Of a DNA stretch of 64,000 nt, positions 54,698 to 63,050 are shown one piece after another. The first letter of the stretch is position 1. Each line of letters opens with the position of its first letter. Under the pieces are notes generated by a model that saw nothing but the letters and a program-made list of their open reading frames with translations, ran no database searches and had not been told where the DNA came from. A program made the position numbers and the translations under genes. Origin of the DNA: Methylotenera sp. (GTDB lineage: Bacteria > Pseudomonadota > Gammaproteobacteria > Burkholderiales > Methylophilaceae); contig JAHRYP010000002.1 of the NCBI GenBank assembly GCA_020622105.1, positions 78,176 to 142,175 of the forward strand, given 5' to 3'.

Positions 54698-54737
54698 ACT
54701 AAAAACTCAAATTTAATAATTTAAGTTTTAGATGGTA

Positions 54738-55847
54738 TTAGTTGCACTCATTAACTGGATGCTGTCTTTCACCAGTAATTACTACACGACGGTTAGGTGA
54801 CAGGCATTCGATCAATGCTTTTCTACCTTTAACACCATCACATGCAACTAAAGGTTGTGCTTCACCTTTACCTACTGTGCGGATACGACTAGCGTCAATA
54901 CCGTGGTCGTTAACCAAATGATTCTTGATAACTTCTGCACGTTTTTCTGAAAGTTTTTGGTTATATTGTTCTGAACCAAGACGATCTGTATGACCAGTCA
55001 CTACAACAACATCAAATTCAGGATGTGCTTTTAATTTCGCAACTGTATCATTCAACTCAGGAACGCTGTCGCCGTTCAATTTAAACTTGTCGAAGCCAAA
55101 TAATTTCTCAGCTTGTAAAGTGATTGTTTCAAATTTTGGCTGGCATGGTTCTTCAGCAACTACTGGCGCTGGCGCAGGTGCTGGCTCTGGAGCTGCTACT
55201 GGCGCTGGAGCAGGTACTGGCTCAGCTGCAGCAACTACTGGAGCAGGTGCGCCAAAACGGAAAATACCGCCAAGACTTAATATTGTGTTACCAATTGTCT
55301 CGCGTGAATTACCTGCAAAAATATTATTTTCATCAATAACATCAGCACGCGACCACTGATGACGCAAATCAGCTTGCAAACCAAAATTATCACTGAATAA
55401 GTATTGTGCACCTAAGCCCACATTTGCCATCCACGATGTATTTGAATCACTTACATCAGCAGTAGGATGACTGTAGTCAACGTTATTGCGTGCGGCACCC
55501 AGACCAGCTAACAGGAATGGACGGAATTTATCACGGCTAAACATATACAATGCATCTGCACTTAATGTAGTTTGCTTATAACGGCCACCTACACCAGGAA
55601 TACCTGTATCTTCACTAGCACGGTTATAACCTACACCAGCTTGAATATCCCAATGCTCAGACAATTCTTTACCTAATTTAAGGAAACCGCCACCACCGTT
55701 ATTAGCCTCTAAATCGCCATCTGTGTCCATGTAACTTACACCTGGCAATGCATACCATGCACCACGATACATATCTTCAGCACTAGCGGCAAATGCAGCC
55801 AAACCTAATGAGGCAGCAACTGCAATATTAATAATATTTTTCTTCAT
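54738..55847 (-). CDS. ompA: OmpA-family outer-membrane protein
   Basis: The protein has 369 residues. It has a signal peptide (1-23, ending ASAE), an N-terminal eight-stranded beta-barrel (about 30-200; WYALPGVSYMDTDGDLEANNG, LLAGLGAARNNVDY, FGLQADLRHQWSR) and a Pro/Ala linker with repeated APAPV units (about 205-235). The C-terminal OmpA domain binds peptidoglycan (LFGFDKFKLNGDSVPELNDTVAKLKAHPEFDVVVVTGHTDRLGSEQYNQKLSEKRA). It tethers the outer membrane to the wall. Cysteines in the C-terminal domain may form a disulfide. It is probably monocistronic and well expressed, with a strong terminator. Confidence 0.92.
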   Translation of the reverse strand: MKKNIINIAVAASLGLAAFAASAEDMYRGAWYALPGVSYMDTDGDLEANNGGGGFLKLGKELSEHWDIQAGVGYNRASEDTGIPGVGGRYKQTTLSADALYMFSRDKFRPFLLAGLGAARNNVDYSHPTADVSDSNTSWMANVGLGAQYLFSDNFGLQADLRHQWSRADVIDENNIFAGNSRETIGNTILSLGGIFRFGAPAPVVAAAEPVPAPAPVAAPEPAPAPAPVVAEEPCQPKFETITLQAEKLFGFDKFKLNGDSVPELNDTVAKLKAHPEFDVVVVTGHTDRLGSEQYNQKLSEKRAEVIKNHLVNDHGIDASRIRTVGKGEAQPLVACDGVKGRKALIECLSPNRRVVITGERQHPVNECN

Positions 55848-55971
55848 TATTTACTCCTGATTAAAGATAACCCCACAAACGGATAATACGCACACATACT
55901 ATCAAGCGCAATGCGAACACCCATATAAACATTGTGCCCAAACAAGTAATGTTGTATTTTTACAACAAAAT

Positions 55972-56673
55972 TTATACAAGCTCTCGTATTGCAATGATTT
56001 TCCCCGCGTCCAGTGCTGATCTTCGCAGATTATTAATACAAACCCCACCTCTAAAGCCGATATAATCGGGCGCTATTGCTTTAACCATGGTCACATGCTG
56101 TAAGTTAAGTGATCCAGCCAAGCCAAATATCAAACCTTGAGCTTGCACGTTATTAGCGATTTCTTTCATTTCATCCAAAGAATGATATTTCAAGAAAGTT
56201 GCACCATTTTTTACAGCTGTATCAAACATCACACCATAAAATCCTGCGTTTTTAATAGCGGTCATCAAGCTAGCGGGATATTCGTATTCAGAAAATAGTA
56301 CTGCAATCAGTTTTACACCAGATTCAGCAACCGCTTTTAATACTTCCAAACAAGGCTGATAATAGGTGGGTTTAACGTTAGGATCACTAAAAAAACCAAT
56401 TTTAATAATATCTACGTTAGTTTTTGATAAAGCCAAAACATGCTCTAATATTAGCTCCGGCTCCATAGGTAAGTCACCAATCGTGGCACTGATCACTTTT
56501 CTTTCGGACTCGCTCTTTACATTAACATAAGTAACTATTTCTGTAATTAGGGCTAATGGCAAAGCACCTAGCGCTCCCTGATCAGGGTCTTTCAAGTCAA
56601 TAATATCGGTGCCAGATTGCAGAGCGACTTGTGCCTCATCGACGGATCTAACACTAATTAAGAGTTGCGGCAT
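55972..56673 (-). CDS. mfnB: (5-formylfuran-3-yl)methyl phosphate synthase (MfnB)
   Basis: The protein has 233 residues. It is a small TIM-barrel: LLISVRSVDEAQVALQSGTDIIDLKDPDQGALGAL has the active-site Lys (about 28), and IIKIGFF, LIAVLFSEYEYP, GVMFDTAVKNGATFLKYHS and LIFGLAGSLNLQHV follow. It condenses two glyceraldehyde 3-phosphates into the furan precursor of methanofuran, the formyl carrier of the tetrahydromethanopterin-linked oxidation route. It is the last gene of a four-gene minus-strand cluster, 5 bases after the DUF447 gene. Confidence 0.9.
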   Translation of the reverse strand: MPQLLISVRSVDEAQVALQSGTDIIDLKDPDQGALGALPLALITEIVTYVNVKSESERKVISATIGDLPMEPELILEHVLALSKTNVDIIKIGFFSDPNVKPTYYQPCLEVLKAVAESGVKLIAVLFSEYEYPASLMTAIKNAGFYGVMFDTAVKNGATFLKYHSLDEMKEIANNVQAQGLIFGLAGSLNLQHVTMVKAIAPDYIGFRGGVCINNLRRSALDAGKIIAIRELV

Positions 56674-56678
56674 ATCAA

Positions 56679-57254
56679 CTAAGCCAGATTTTCATTATTT
56701 AATGCAGCTTGGTGGTTGCTGACAGCTTCCGTCAGCCATGACCATGCCTCCAGCTCACGCTCCCCAGCAGTTTTATCTATTGCAATACGCAGATAATCCA
56801 TTTCCTGCTGAATTTTTTCCATTGGCAGTCTCTTTAATCTGCTCACCAATACTGCCAGCTCAATCACAGCGGCCTGCGCACGGTTAAATCCCTGAAAAGA
56901 TGCATGCTGTGCTTCATAAACCACTTCCAGAAACAACTGCGGCCTGAGCTCGTCATCTTCAACTTTTACCAGCTTTAATTCTTTGTGCGCCAAGGTATGT
57001 TCCAACCTGAAACCGTGCACATTTTCTGTCGCCTTCAGGTTCCATGCTTTGCGTCCGGTTAGTGCGCCGGCAAATACACGCACATCATCCGTCAAACTCA
57101 GTACTGCATGTCCGGTAGCCAATATATTTTCTAAAGTAACTGAAGGCTTGTATGGCGAGATAATGACCAGCCCATCCTGCATACGCACGCCAAATGGGGT
57201 TGTATGTGCTGCGCCTTGGGCATTAACTGTGGTGACTATAGTTTCGTAAATCAT
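56679..57254 (-). CDS. DUF447 protein of the tetrahydromethanopterin cluster
   Basis: The protein has 191 residues and starts MIYETIVTTVNAQGAAHTTPFGVRMQDGLVIISPYKPSVTLENILATGHAVLSLTDDVRVFAGALTGR, typical of DUF447, a family with a flavin-reductase-like split barrel found in methanogens and C1-oxidising bacteria. Its role in H4MPT or methanofuran biosynthesis is known mainly from gene clustering. It overlaps nothing but sits 4 to 5 bases from both neighbours, so it is cotranscribed. No catalytic residue can be named. Confidence 0.85.
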   Translation of the reverse strand: MIYETIVTTVNAQGAAHTTPFGVRMQDGLVIISPYKPSVTLENILATGHAVLSLTDDVRVFAGALTGRKAWNLKATENVHGFRLEHTLAHKELKLVKVEDDELRPQLFLEVVYEAQHASFQGFNRAQAAVIELAVLVSRLKRLPMEKIQQEMDYLRIAIDKTAGERELEAWSWLTEAVSNHQAALNNENLA

Positions 57255-57258
57255 AGGT

Positions 57259-58668
57259 CTACCTGTTTTTATTACGCTTTTCTTTCAACGAAGCTTCACG
57301 ATGGGCAGTCTTGGCAATTTTATTCTGCGCCTCACTTGCTGCTCCCCAGTCCAGTTCCTGATCCTGAACATAACGCTTTTTCAGTTGCCATGCGATCTGC
57401 GCACGCGCCAACTCCACTCCAAGATAGAACGCGTGAGAAGCGTCATCATCCACTTTAAGATGCGGATATAGCGCAAACGGGTCAGTGTGCTCAAATAAAC
57501 CATCTCGATTATAAATATGCAGTCCACTTTCGCTGACCTGAATACGGAAGCTAGGATCTTTAATCTGCGCAGCAATTTCTCTGATTTCGTCTTCACTATA
57601 GGTAAATGGCCGCCTGTCGTGCAAACCTAGCAAATCATTACTATAGCCACGCGGCAACCTGCTATCCTGTTTTGCAGCAAACATCATACGTCTGGCAATA
57701 TCAGCTTCTGCAATCGCATTCACTGCATGCGGGCTTACTGATGTGGCAAGCACCGCATTAATACCGAGTTCACTGATGATGCCGAATAACAATGCATTAA
57801 TACCTGTTGTATCTGCATCCGTCAGTTCTGTTAAATTGCCTATGCCCATCATGATCTGAATATCAGGATATTTTTTACGCAGCTTTTGATAACGCACGAT
57901 TGAGTCGGTCAGGCCAAAATGTATCGGGTCCAGAATGGCATCGGCAATAAACGGCTTGCCGCTTTGAATGCAGAGATCAATCGCACGATACAGTGAGACT
58001 AAACTATGCGGCTTTGCAGGAATCAATACTGGCGTAGAGGCCACTTCGTTGGCAATCCACAAAGTCTTTTCGGTCAGGCTAAGTAAATAATCAGCGCCGG
58101 CATGGCCAGCTGTGAGCAGGTCGTCAGTATTCAGTGAATCCACACTGACTTTGAAGTCGAGCTGTTTTAATGCTTTAACAGTATCAGCCAAATGCGGGAA
58201 AGGTACGCCGGGCAAGCAGCCCAAATCAATGACATTTGCGCCCTGCTGCCGGAACTGTTCTGCTTTTTTAATAACCCCTGCTACACTCAGATAAGGTGCA
58301 TCCACAATCTCAGAAAAAATCTGTACGCTGTAGCGACTTAAGTCAGGTTCAACGCCGGCATGGCCAAAGTACTGCGGTAAATCTTTCAGATCTTCAGGGC
58401 CACGTTCAACCGGTATGCCATATTGCGCCTCGAGTTTTGTTAAATCTCCCTGACACAAGCCCGGTATAATCACTTTGTCGGCATCGCCTGTTTGTTTCAC
58501 TCTGCGTGCAATTAAATCCGGCGTCATCAAGGCTGCAACTGACACACCAATTTGTTCTATCCGATATTTAAATGGAGGCGTTTTAGGATTTTCTTGCACC
58601 TCACTCAAAACCTTGTTCAGGCTTTTTTCTGCAAGCTTACCGGTTAAAAAAAGAAGGTTTTGGGTCAT
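57259..58668 (-). CDS. Dihydropteroate-synthase-related protein of the H4MPT cluster
   Basis: The protein has 469 residues. The central part (about 145-390) has a pterin-binding barrel pattern (AEQFRQQGANVIDLGCLPG, VSVDSLNTDDLLTAGHAGADYLLSL, PFIADAILDPIHFGLTDSIVRYQKLRKKYPDIQIMMGIGNLTELTDADTTGINALL). An extra N-terminal domain (about 1-130) begins NLLFLTGKLAEKSLNKVL. Such proteins are found with H4MPT biosynthesis genes in C1 bacteria and may join the pterin to its aniline side chain; direct proof is limited. It lies 9 bases after the flavoprotein gene. Confidence 0.87.
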   Translation of the reverse strand: MTQNLLFLTGKLAEKSLNKVLSEVQENPKTPPFKYRIEQIGVSVAALMTPDLIARRVKQTGDADKVIIPGLCQGDLTKLEAQYGIPVERGPEDLKDLPQYFGHAGVEPDLSRYSVQIFSEIVDAPYLSVAGVIKKAEQFRQQGANVIDLGCLPGVPFPHLADTVKALKQLDFKVSVDSLNTDDLLTAGHAGADYLLSLTEKTLWIANEVASTPVLIPAKPHSLVSLYRAIDLCIQSGKPFIADAILDPIHFGLTDSIVRYQKLRKKYPDIQIMMGIGNLTELTDADTTGINALLFGIISELGINAVLATSVSPHAVNAIAEADIARRMMFAAKQDSRLPRGYSNDLLGLHDRRPFTYSEDEIREIAAQIKDPSFRIQVSESGLHIYNRDGLFEHTDPFALYPHLKVDDDASHAFYLGVELARAQIAWQLKKRYVQDQELDWGAASEAQNKIAKTAHREASLKEKRNKNR

Positions 58669-58677
58669 GTATTCAAC

Positions 58678-59214
58678 CTAGGTCAGCGTTTTTAACCTAG
58701 CCTGAATAGCCTGTGTAAGATCATGCATGTTTGCAACCACAGTAGTCTCTTCGAAAGTTTTAAGTTTGCTGACATTATCCAGATCAATGCCGCGCGGATA
58801 AACCTTAACCATGTGCTCACGTGGTGCTTCAGACTCTAGTTCCGGTGCTGTATCACACGCAAATACGATGCTGGGCACGCGTGTTTTTCCAGCTTGTGCA
58901 TATAGATTAGTGACCAGGCTGTCAGAAAACCCATAAGCCATTTTGGCAATCGTATTGGAGGTAGCTGGCGCAATAACCAGTGTATGATATTTACCATGAT
59001 AGAACAGCTCAACCGGCACACTGCTCGCTGTTTTATCCTGATAAACGCGATGACCAGTATTGATTAACTGTTCCTGGAATCCATATTGCTGAATAATTTC
59101 TGCTGCAGCTTTACTTAAAAAAACGTCAACATCTTTCAACGTTTGCAAGATTGCAAGTGACTCACGCAGATAGTGACCAGAGCCAGTAATGGCCCACGCT
59201 AGGCGTTGATTCAT
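58678..59214 (-). CDS. dmrB: Flavoprotein, probable dihydromethanopterin reductase (DmrB/AfpA-like)
   Basis: This 178-residue protein has the flavoprotein (PPC-decarboxylase-like) fold: LAWAITGSGHYLRESLAIL at the FMN phosphate site, VFLSKAAAEIIQQYG, LVIAPATSNTIAKMAYGFSDSLVTNLYAQAGKTRVPSIVFACDT in the central part. In betaproteobacteria such proteins replace DmrA and reduce dihydromethanopterin to tetrahydromethanopterin. It is the first gene of the cluster and its product gives the active cofactor used by Fae. The archaeal-type flavoprotein family is broader, so the assignment depends on context. Confidence 0.82.
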   Translation of the reverse strand: MNQRLAWAITGSGHYLRESLAILQTLKDVDVFLSKAAAEIIQQYGFQEQLINTGHRVYQDKTASSVPVELFYHGKYHTLVIAPATSNTIAKMAYGFSDSLVTNLYAQAGKTRVPSIVFACDTAPELESEAPREHMVKVYPRGIDLDNVSKLKTFEETTVVANMHDLTQAIQARLKTLT

Positions 59215-59274
59215 TCAATTACCAACTTTCATACCGACACCAGCATGGCTGCTGGCAATAAACTTACTGATAGA

Positions 59275-59312
59275 TTTAGCGCTTGAATACACATATACAT
59301 TCAAGCGCTAAA
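59275..59312. terminator. Hairpin downstream of purA
   Basis: TTTAGCGCTTGAAT and its exact complement form a 14-base-pair stem with a 10-base loop, immediately after the purA stop. Neither side has a long T run, so termination may be weak. It separates purA from the H4MPT cluster. Confidence 0.5.
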
Positions 59313-59318
59313 AATTAG

Positions 59319-60653
59319 CTATACAGCAAACGGGTGCTCAATCACAATAGTTTCGTCACGTTCTGGGCCAGTAGAAACAATTGCAATAGGCACGCCGCAA
59401 ACAGCTTCTAAACGCTTAAGGTAGTTCTGTGCGTTCTTAGGTAAGCCATCCCAGGTTTTCACGCCGAAAGTACTTTCAGTCCAGCCTGGCATAGATTCAT
59501 AAATCGGCTTGCAACCCTCAACGTCATCTGCACCCACTGGTAACAAATCTATTTTTTTACCATCCAGCTCATAGCCAACACAAATATTGAGTGTTTCAAT
59601 ACCATCCAACACGTCTAACTTGGTAATACACATACCAGTTAAGCCGTTGATCATAGCTGAACGGCGTAACGCAGCAGCATCAAACCAGCCGCAGCGGCGT
59701 TTACGCTTGGTCACTGTACCAATTTCCTGACCTTTATTTGACATCTGATAACCAGGTGTACCTGCAGTCTCAATATCCAGCTCGCTAGGGAAAGGACCAC
59801 CGCCGACACGCGTCGTATAGGCTTTGGTAATGCCAAGCACGTAATGCAGCATATTGGCGCCGACACCGGTACCGGCAGATGCCTGACCGGCGATACAGTT
59901 ACTTGAAGTCACATACGGGTAAGTGCCATGATCAATATCAAGCAAGGTGCCTTGTGCGCCTTCAAACAGGAGATTTTCACCTTTTGCATTCGCTGCATAA
60001 ATTTCGGCAGATACATCTGCAATCATCGGTTTTAGTGCAATCGTATGCTGCATGCTTGCATCGTATTGCTGATTAAAGTCTACCGCTTTTGCACCAAGAT
60101 AATTGGTCAATACAAAATTGTGATAATCCATCACTTCACGCAGCTTGTCAGCAAAGCGCTCTGGATAAAATAAATCGTAAACGCGCAACGCTCGGCGTGC
60201 TACTTTATCTTCGTAAGTCGGGCCAATACCCTTGCCTGTTGTACCAATTTTTTTATCAGCGCTGCGTTTAGCTTCACGCGCCACATCTACTGCAACATGA
60301 TGGCTCAAAATCAATGGGCAGCCTGGGCTGACTTTTAAGCGGTTTTTAACTTCCAGACCGTCTTTTTCAAGCGCAGCAATCTCACCCAACAAATGACCGG
60401 CATCCAGCACAACACCATTACCGATATAGCAGTTAACGCCAGCACGCACAATGCCTGACGGTACGAGGTTAAGTTTGTAAACACGCTGTGCATCACCCTG
60501 ACCTACAACTAAAGTATGGCCCGCATTATGACCACCTTGAAAGCGCACTACGCCTTGGGCATGGTCTGTCAGCCAATCTACAATTTTACCTTTACCTTCA
60601 TCGCCCCACTGGGTACCGATGACGACTACATTCTTTGCTGCTTTATTTGCCAT
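59319..60653 (-). CDS. purA: Adenylosuccinate synthetase
   Basis: The protein has 444 residues. The P-loop-like start [19 protein letters not shown] contains the catalytic Asp and Lys, followed by [10 protein letters not shown] with the catalytic His, [44 protein letters not shown] and TKLDVLDG. It joins aspartate to IMP using GTP, the first step from IMP to AMP. guaB and guaA, the competing GMP branch, lie about 20 kb away. It is transcribed after hisZ with 76 bases between. Confidence 0.97.
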   Translation of the reverse strand: MANKAAKNVVVIGTQWGDEGKGKIVDWLTDHAQGVVRFQGGHNAGHTLVVGQGDAQRVYKLNLVPSGIVRAGVNCYIGNGVVLDAGHLLGEIAALEKDGLEVKNRLKVSPGCPLILSHHVAVDVAREAKRSADKKIGTTGKGIGPTYEDKVARRALRVYDLFYPERFADKLREVMDYHNFVLTNYLGAKAVDFNQQYDASMQHTIALKPMIADVSAEIYAANAKGENLLFEGAQGTLLDIDHGTYPYVTSSNCIAGQASAGTGVGANMLHYVLGITKAYTTRVGGGPFPSELDIETAGTPGYQMSNKGQEIGTVTKRKRRCGWFDAAALRRSAMINGLTGMCITKLDVLDGIETLNICVGYELDGKKIDLLPVGADDVEGCKPIYESMPGWTESTFGVKTWDGLPKNAQNYLKRLEAVCGVPIAIVSTGPERDETIVIEHPFAV

Positions 60654-60729
60654 AACGTCGACTTTTTAATTAAATGTTAATATTCAAATGGTTAGAGATG
60701 CCGCCATTAACGACATCTCTTATTATCTT

Positions 60730-61893
60730 TTAAGCCTTTGCAATGTCTACGACATGCCAGCCGGAATTGTAATGCTCAAGTTTTTTATTGCAATTCAATT
60801 CAGCAAAATCAGATTCGGTATCTGGTAGCTCTTGAATGACTACATGTCCTTCTGCGCGAAGTGCAGCTATTTTAGCAATCAGCGCACTGTCATTTTGCGC
60901 AGGAGCGAAAATCGCCATTTCTGATTGTGCCGGCGATAGCGCAGTCACTACGCCACGCAAATCAAGACTGAATCCAGTTGCCGGACGTGCGCGGCCAAAG
61001 GCCTGCCCGACTTCATCATAACGGCCACCAAGTGCTAATGGCCCTTTGTAACCTTGTGCATAAGCGGCAAATACGATGCCGCTATGATAGTGGTATCCAC
61101 GTAGCTCGCTTAAATCAAAACTTACACTAACGCCTAGATCCTGCAAGCCATCCGCTACCTGCGCCAGATTGTCCAAAGCCTGTTGAATTGCCGGTGTAGA
61201 TGGTAATAATTTAGCAGCCTTGGCAAGTATGGTTTTATCGCCATTCAGTTCGGTGAGGTGAAGTAAAGCTTCGCGTGTGGTGTTATCAAGCTCCATAGTC
61301 AATGCAGCTACTGCAGACTGATCTTTGCTTTTCAAGGCTGCGTATAAATCCTGTTCAAGTTGTGGATTGATCTCGCTGGATTCTATCAAACTGCCGAAAA
61401 CATTGACGTGGCTAAAATCTAGATGCACCTGCTCAATGCCGATCGCATGCAAGGCCTTAATTAACAAACGCTGAATTTCTATATCACTGGCAATACCGGC
61501 ATGGCCGTACAACTCCGCACCCAACTGCAAGGGCTCGCGCGTTTGCGCCAAGCCGTCAGGCTTAGTTCGCAAAACACTGCCGGCATAACACAAGCGTGTA
61601 ATGCCTTGGTGATTAAGTAAATGTGCATCGATACGTGCTGCTTGTGGCGTCATATCTGCGCGAACACCCATCAAACGTCCTGTTAACTGATCCACAACCT
61701 TAAATGTTGCTAGATCCAGATCATGACCAACACCGGTAATCAGAGACTCCATATATTCCAGCATCGGCGGAATCACATATTGATAGCCATGCACCTTGAA
61801 CAGGTCAAGCAAGCTGCGACGCAGCGTTTCAATACGTGCAGCCTCTGCAGGCAAAACGTCTTCTATATATTCTGGCAGTAACCAATTACGCAT
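60730..61893 (-). CDS. hisZ: ATP phosphoribosyltransferase regulatory subunit HisZ
   Basis: The protein has 387 residues from MRNWLLPEYIEDVLPAEAARIETLRRSLLDLFKVHGYQYVIPPMLEYMESL; four extra codons upstream are possible. It is a class II histidyl-tRNA synthetase-like protein without the anticodon domain. Motif 2 region is LTGRLMGVRADMTPQAARIDAHLLN, and the C-terminal segment is YHSGIVFAAYAQGYKGPLALGGRYDEVGQAFGR. HisZ forms a complex with the short HisG and makes it histidine-sensitive. hisZ-purA adjacency is typical of betaproteobacteria. Confidence 0.93.
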   Translation of the reverse strand: MRNWLLPEYIEDVLPAEAARIETLRRSLLDLFKVHGYQYVIPPMLEYMESLITGVGHDLDLATFKVVDQLTGRLMGVRADMTPQAARIDAHLLNHQGITRLCYAGSVLRTKPDGLAQTREPLQLGAELYGHAGIASDIEIQRLLIKALHAIGIEQVHLDFSHVNVFGSLIESSEINPQLEQDLYAALKSKDQSAVAALTMELDNTTREALLHLTELNGDKTILAKAAKLLPSTPAIQQALDNLAQVADGLQDLGVSVSFDLSELRGYHYHSGIVFAAYAQGYKGPLALGGRYDEVGQAFGRARPATGFSLDLRGVVTALSPAQSEMAIFAPAQNDSALIAKIAALRAEGHVVIQELPDTESDFAELNCNKKLEHYNSGWHVVDIAKA

Positions 61894-61970
61894 TTTTATC
61901 ATCACTTTTTACAAGTAACCTTCAGTATCAATAGCTAAGAATGAATACTGATAACTATTACCTGGAATTA

Positions 61971-62156
61971 TTACTTACTTAATAAAATTAATATCAAACC
62001 GCCAACTATTGACGCGAGACCAACAAACCTTAACTGACCGTCTTTAAGCTCAACCATACGCCTGAAAGTATCGCGCCAGGCTTGCGGCATTAACAAGGGC
62101 AAAACGCCCTCGATTATCAGCATCAAACCCAGCGCAGTTAACAATGTATTATTCAC
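61971..62156 (-). CDS. DUF2065 family membrane protein
   Basis: The protein has 61 residues with two short hydrophobic stretches (TALGLMLIIEGVLPLLMP and LRFVGLASIVGGLILILL) linked by AWRDTFRRMVELKDGQ. This is the DUF2065 pattern, usually located between hflC and hisZ or purA, as here. Function is unknown; it may relate to the HflK-HflC complex. It lies 15 bases after hflC. Confidence 0.88.
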   Translation of the reverse strand: MNNTLLTALGLMLIIEGVLPLLMPQAWRDTFRRMVELKDGQLRFVGLASIVGGLILILLSK

Positions 62157-62171
62157 AGGAATTACCTATGA

Positions 62172-63044
62172 CTACTTTTTAGGACTTTTCATGTATTTGA
62201 AGAAGTCTGAGTTCGGATCCAGCACCATCACGTCACTCTTGCTCTTGAAGCTGTTTTTGTAAGCTTCCTGGCTACGATAGAACGCGTAGAATTCAGGATT
62301 ACGGCTGTAAGACTGACTATAAATTTCAGACGCTTTAGCGTCACCCTCACCCTTTGTTTTCTGTGCTTCACGGTAGGCTTCAGCAATGATCACTTCACGT
62401 TGCTTGTCAGCATCGGCACGAATCTTTTCTGAAGCAGCAGAGCCTTCAGAACGCAATTGATTCGCAAGACGTTTACGCTCGGCAATCATACGGTCAAATA
62501 CTGACTTGCTGATTTCTTCTGAGTAATCAACACGTTTCAAGCGAACATCCACCACCTCGATACCCATCTGACGTGCTTCCAAATCAGCTTTTTTGCGTAG
62601 ATTATCCATAATCACACCACGCTCACCGGCAATCACGTCATGCACAGTACGTATACCAAACTCGCTACGTAAGCCTGCGTTAACTACTTTTGACAATCTG
62701 TCTTCAGCTGCCACTTCGCCGCCTTCTTTAATTGAAACATAGTACTTTTTCGGGTCAACAATACGCCATTTCACAAAAGAGTCGACCATCATGTATTTAT
62801 TTTCACTGGTGATAAACTTGGCTGGCTGTTCCCAATCCAGAGTCAGGATGCGATTATCAAAATACTTCAGGTTATCGACAAAAGGCACTTTAAAATAAAG
62901 ACCTGGCTCTTTCTTAACTGACACAATCTCACCCAAACGCTGTACGAGCACATATTGTGTTTGATTTACTGTAAATGCTGATAGTGAAAGCAAAATTAGG
63001 CCAACAATAACGACAATAACAATATTTTTTGAATTTTTCATCAT
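62172..63044 (-). CDS. hflC: Protease modulator HflC
   Basis: This 290-residue SPFH protein starts with a signal anchor (about 7-25; NIVIVVIVGLILLSLSAF), then has the SPFH/band-7 domain (NQTQYVLVQRLGEIVSVKKEPGLYFKVPFVDNLKYFDNRILTLD). A coiled coil follows (about 180-235; MIAERKRLANQLRSEGSAASEKIRADADKQREVIIAEA). With HflK it forms a periplasmic ring around FtsH and controls degradation of membrane proteins. It starts 6 bases after hflK. Confidence 0.95.
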   Translation of the reverse strand: MMKNSKNIVIVVIVGLILLSLSAFTVNQTQYVLVQRLGEIVSVKKEPGLYFKVPFVDNLKYFDNRILTLDWEQPAKFITSENKYMMVDSFVKWRIVDPKKYYVSIKEGGEVAAEDRLSKVVNAGLRSEFGIRTVHDVIAGERGVIMDNLRKKADLEARQMGIEVVDVRLKRVDYSEEISKSVFDRMIAERKRLANQLRSEGSAASEKIRADADKQREVIIAEAYREAQKTKGEGDAKASEIYSQSYSRNPEFYAFYRSQEAYKNSFKSKSDVMVLDPNSDFFKYMKSPKK

Positions 63045-63050
63045 TACTCC

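Noticed and set aside
59275-59312. Hairpin after purA as an attenuator of the H4MPT cluster
   Set aside because: It lies between purA and dmrB on the minus strand, but no leader peptide or alternative pairing is visible; a simple terminator is more likely.
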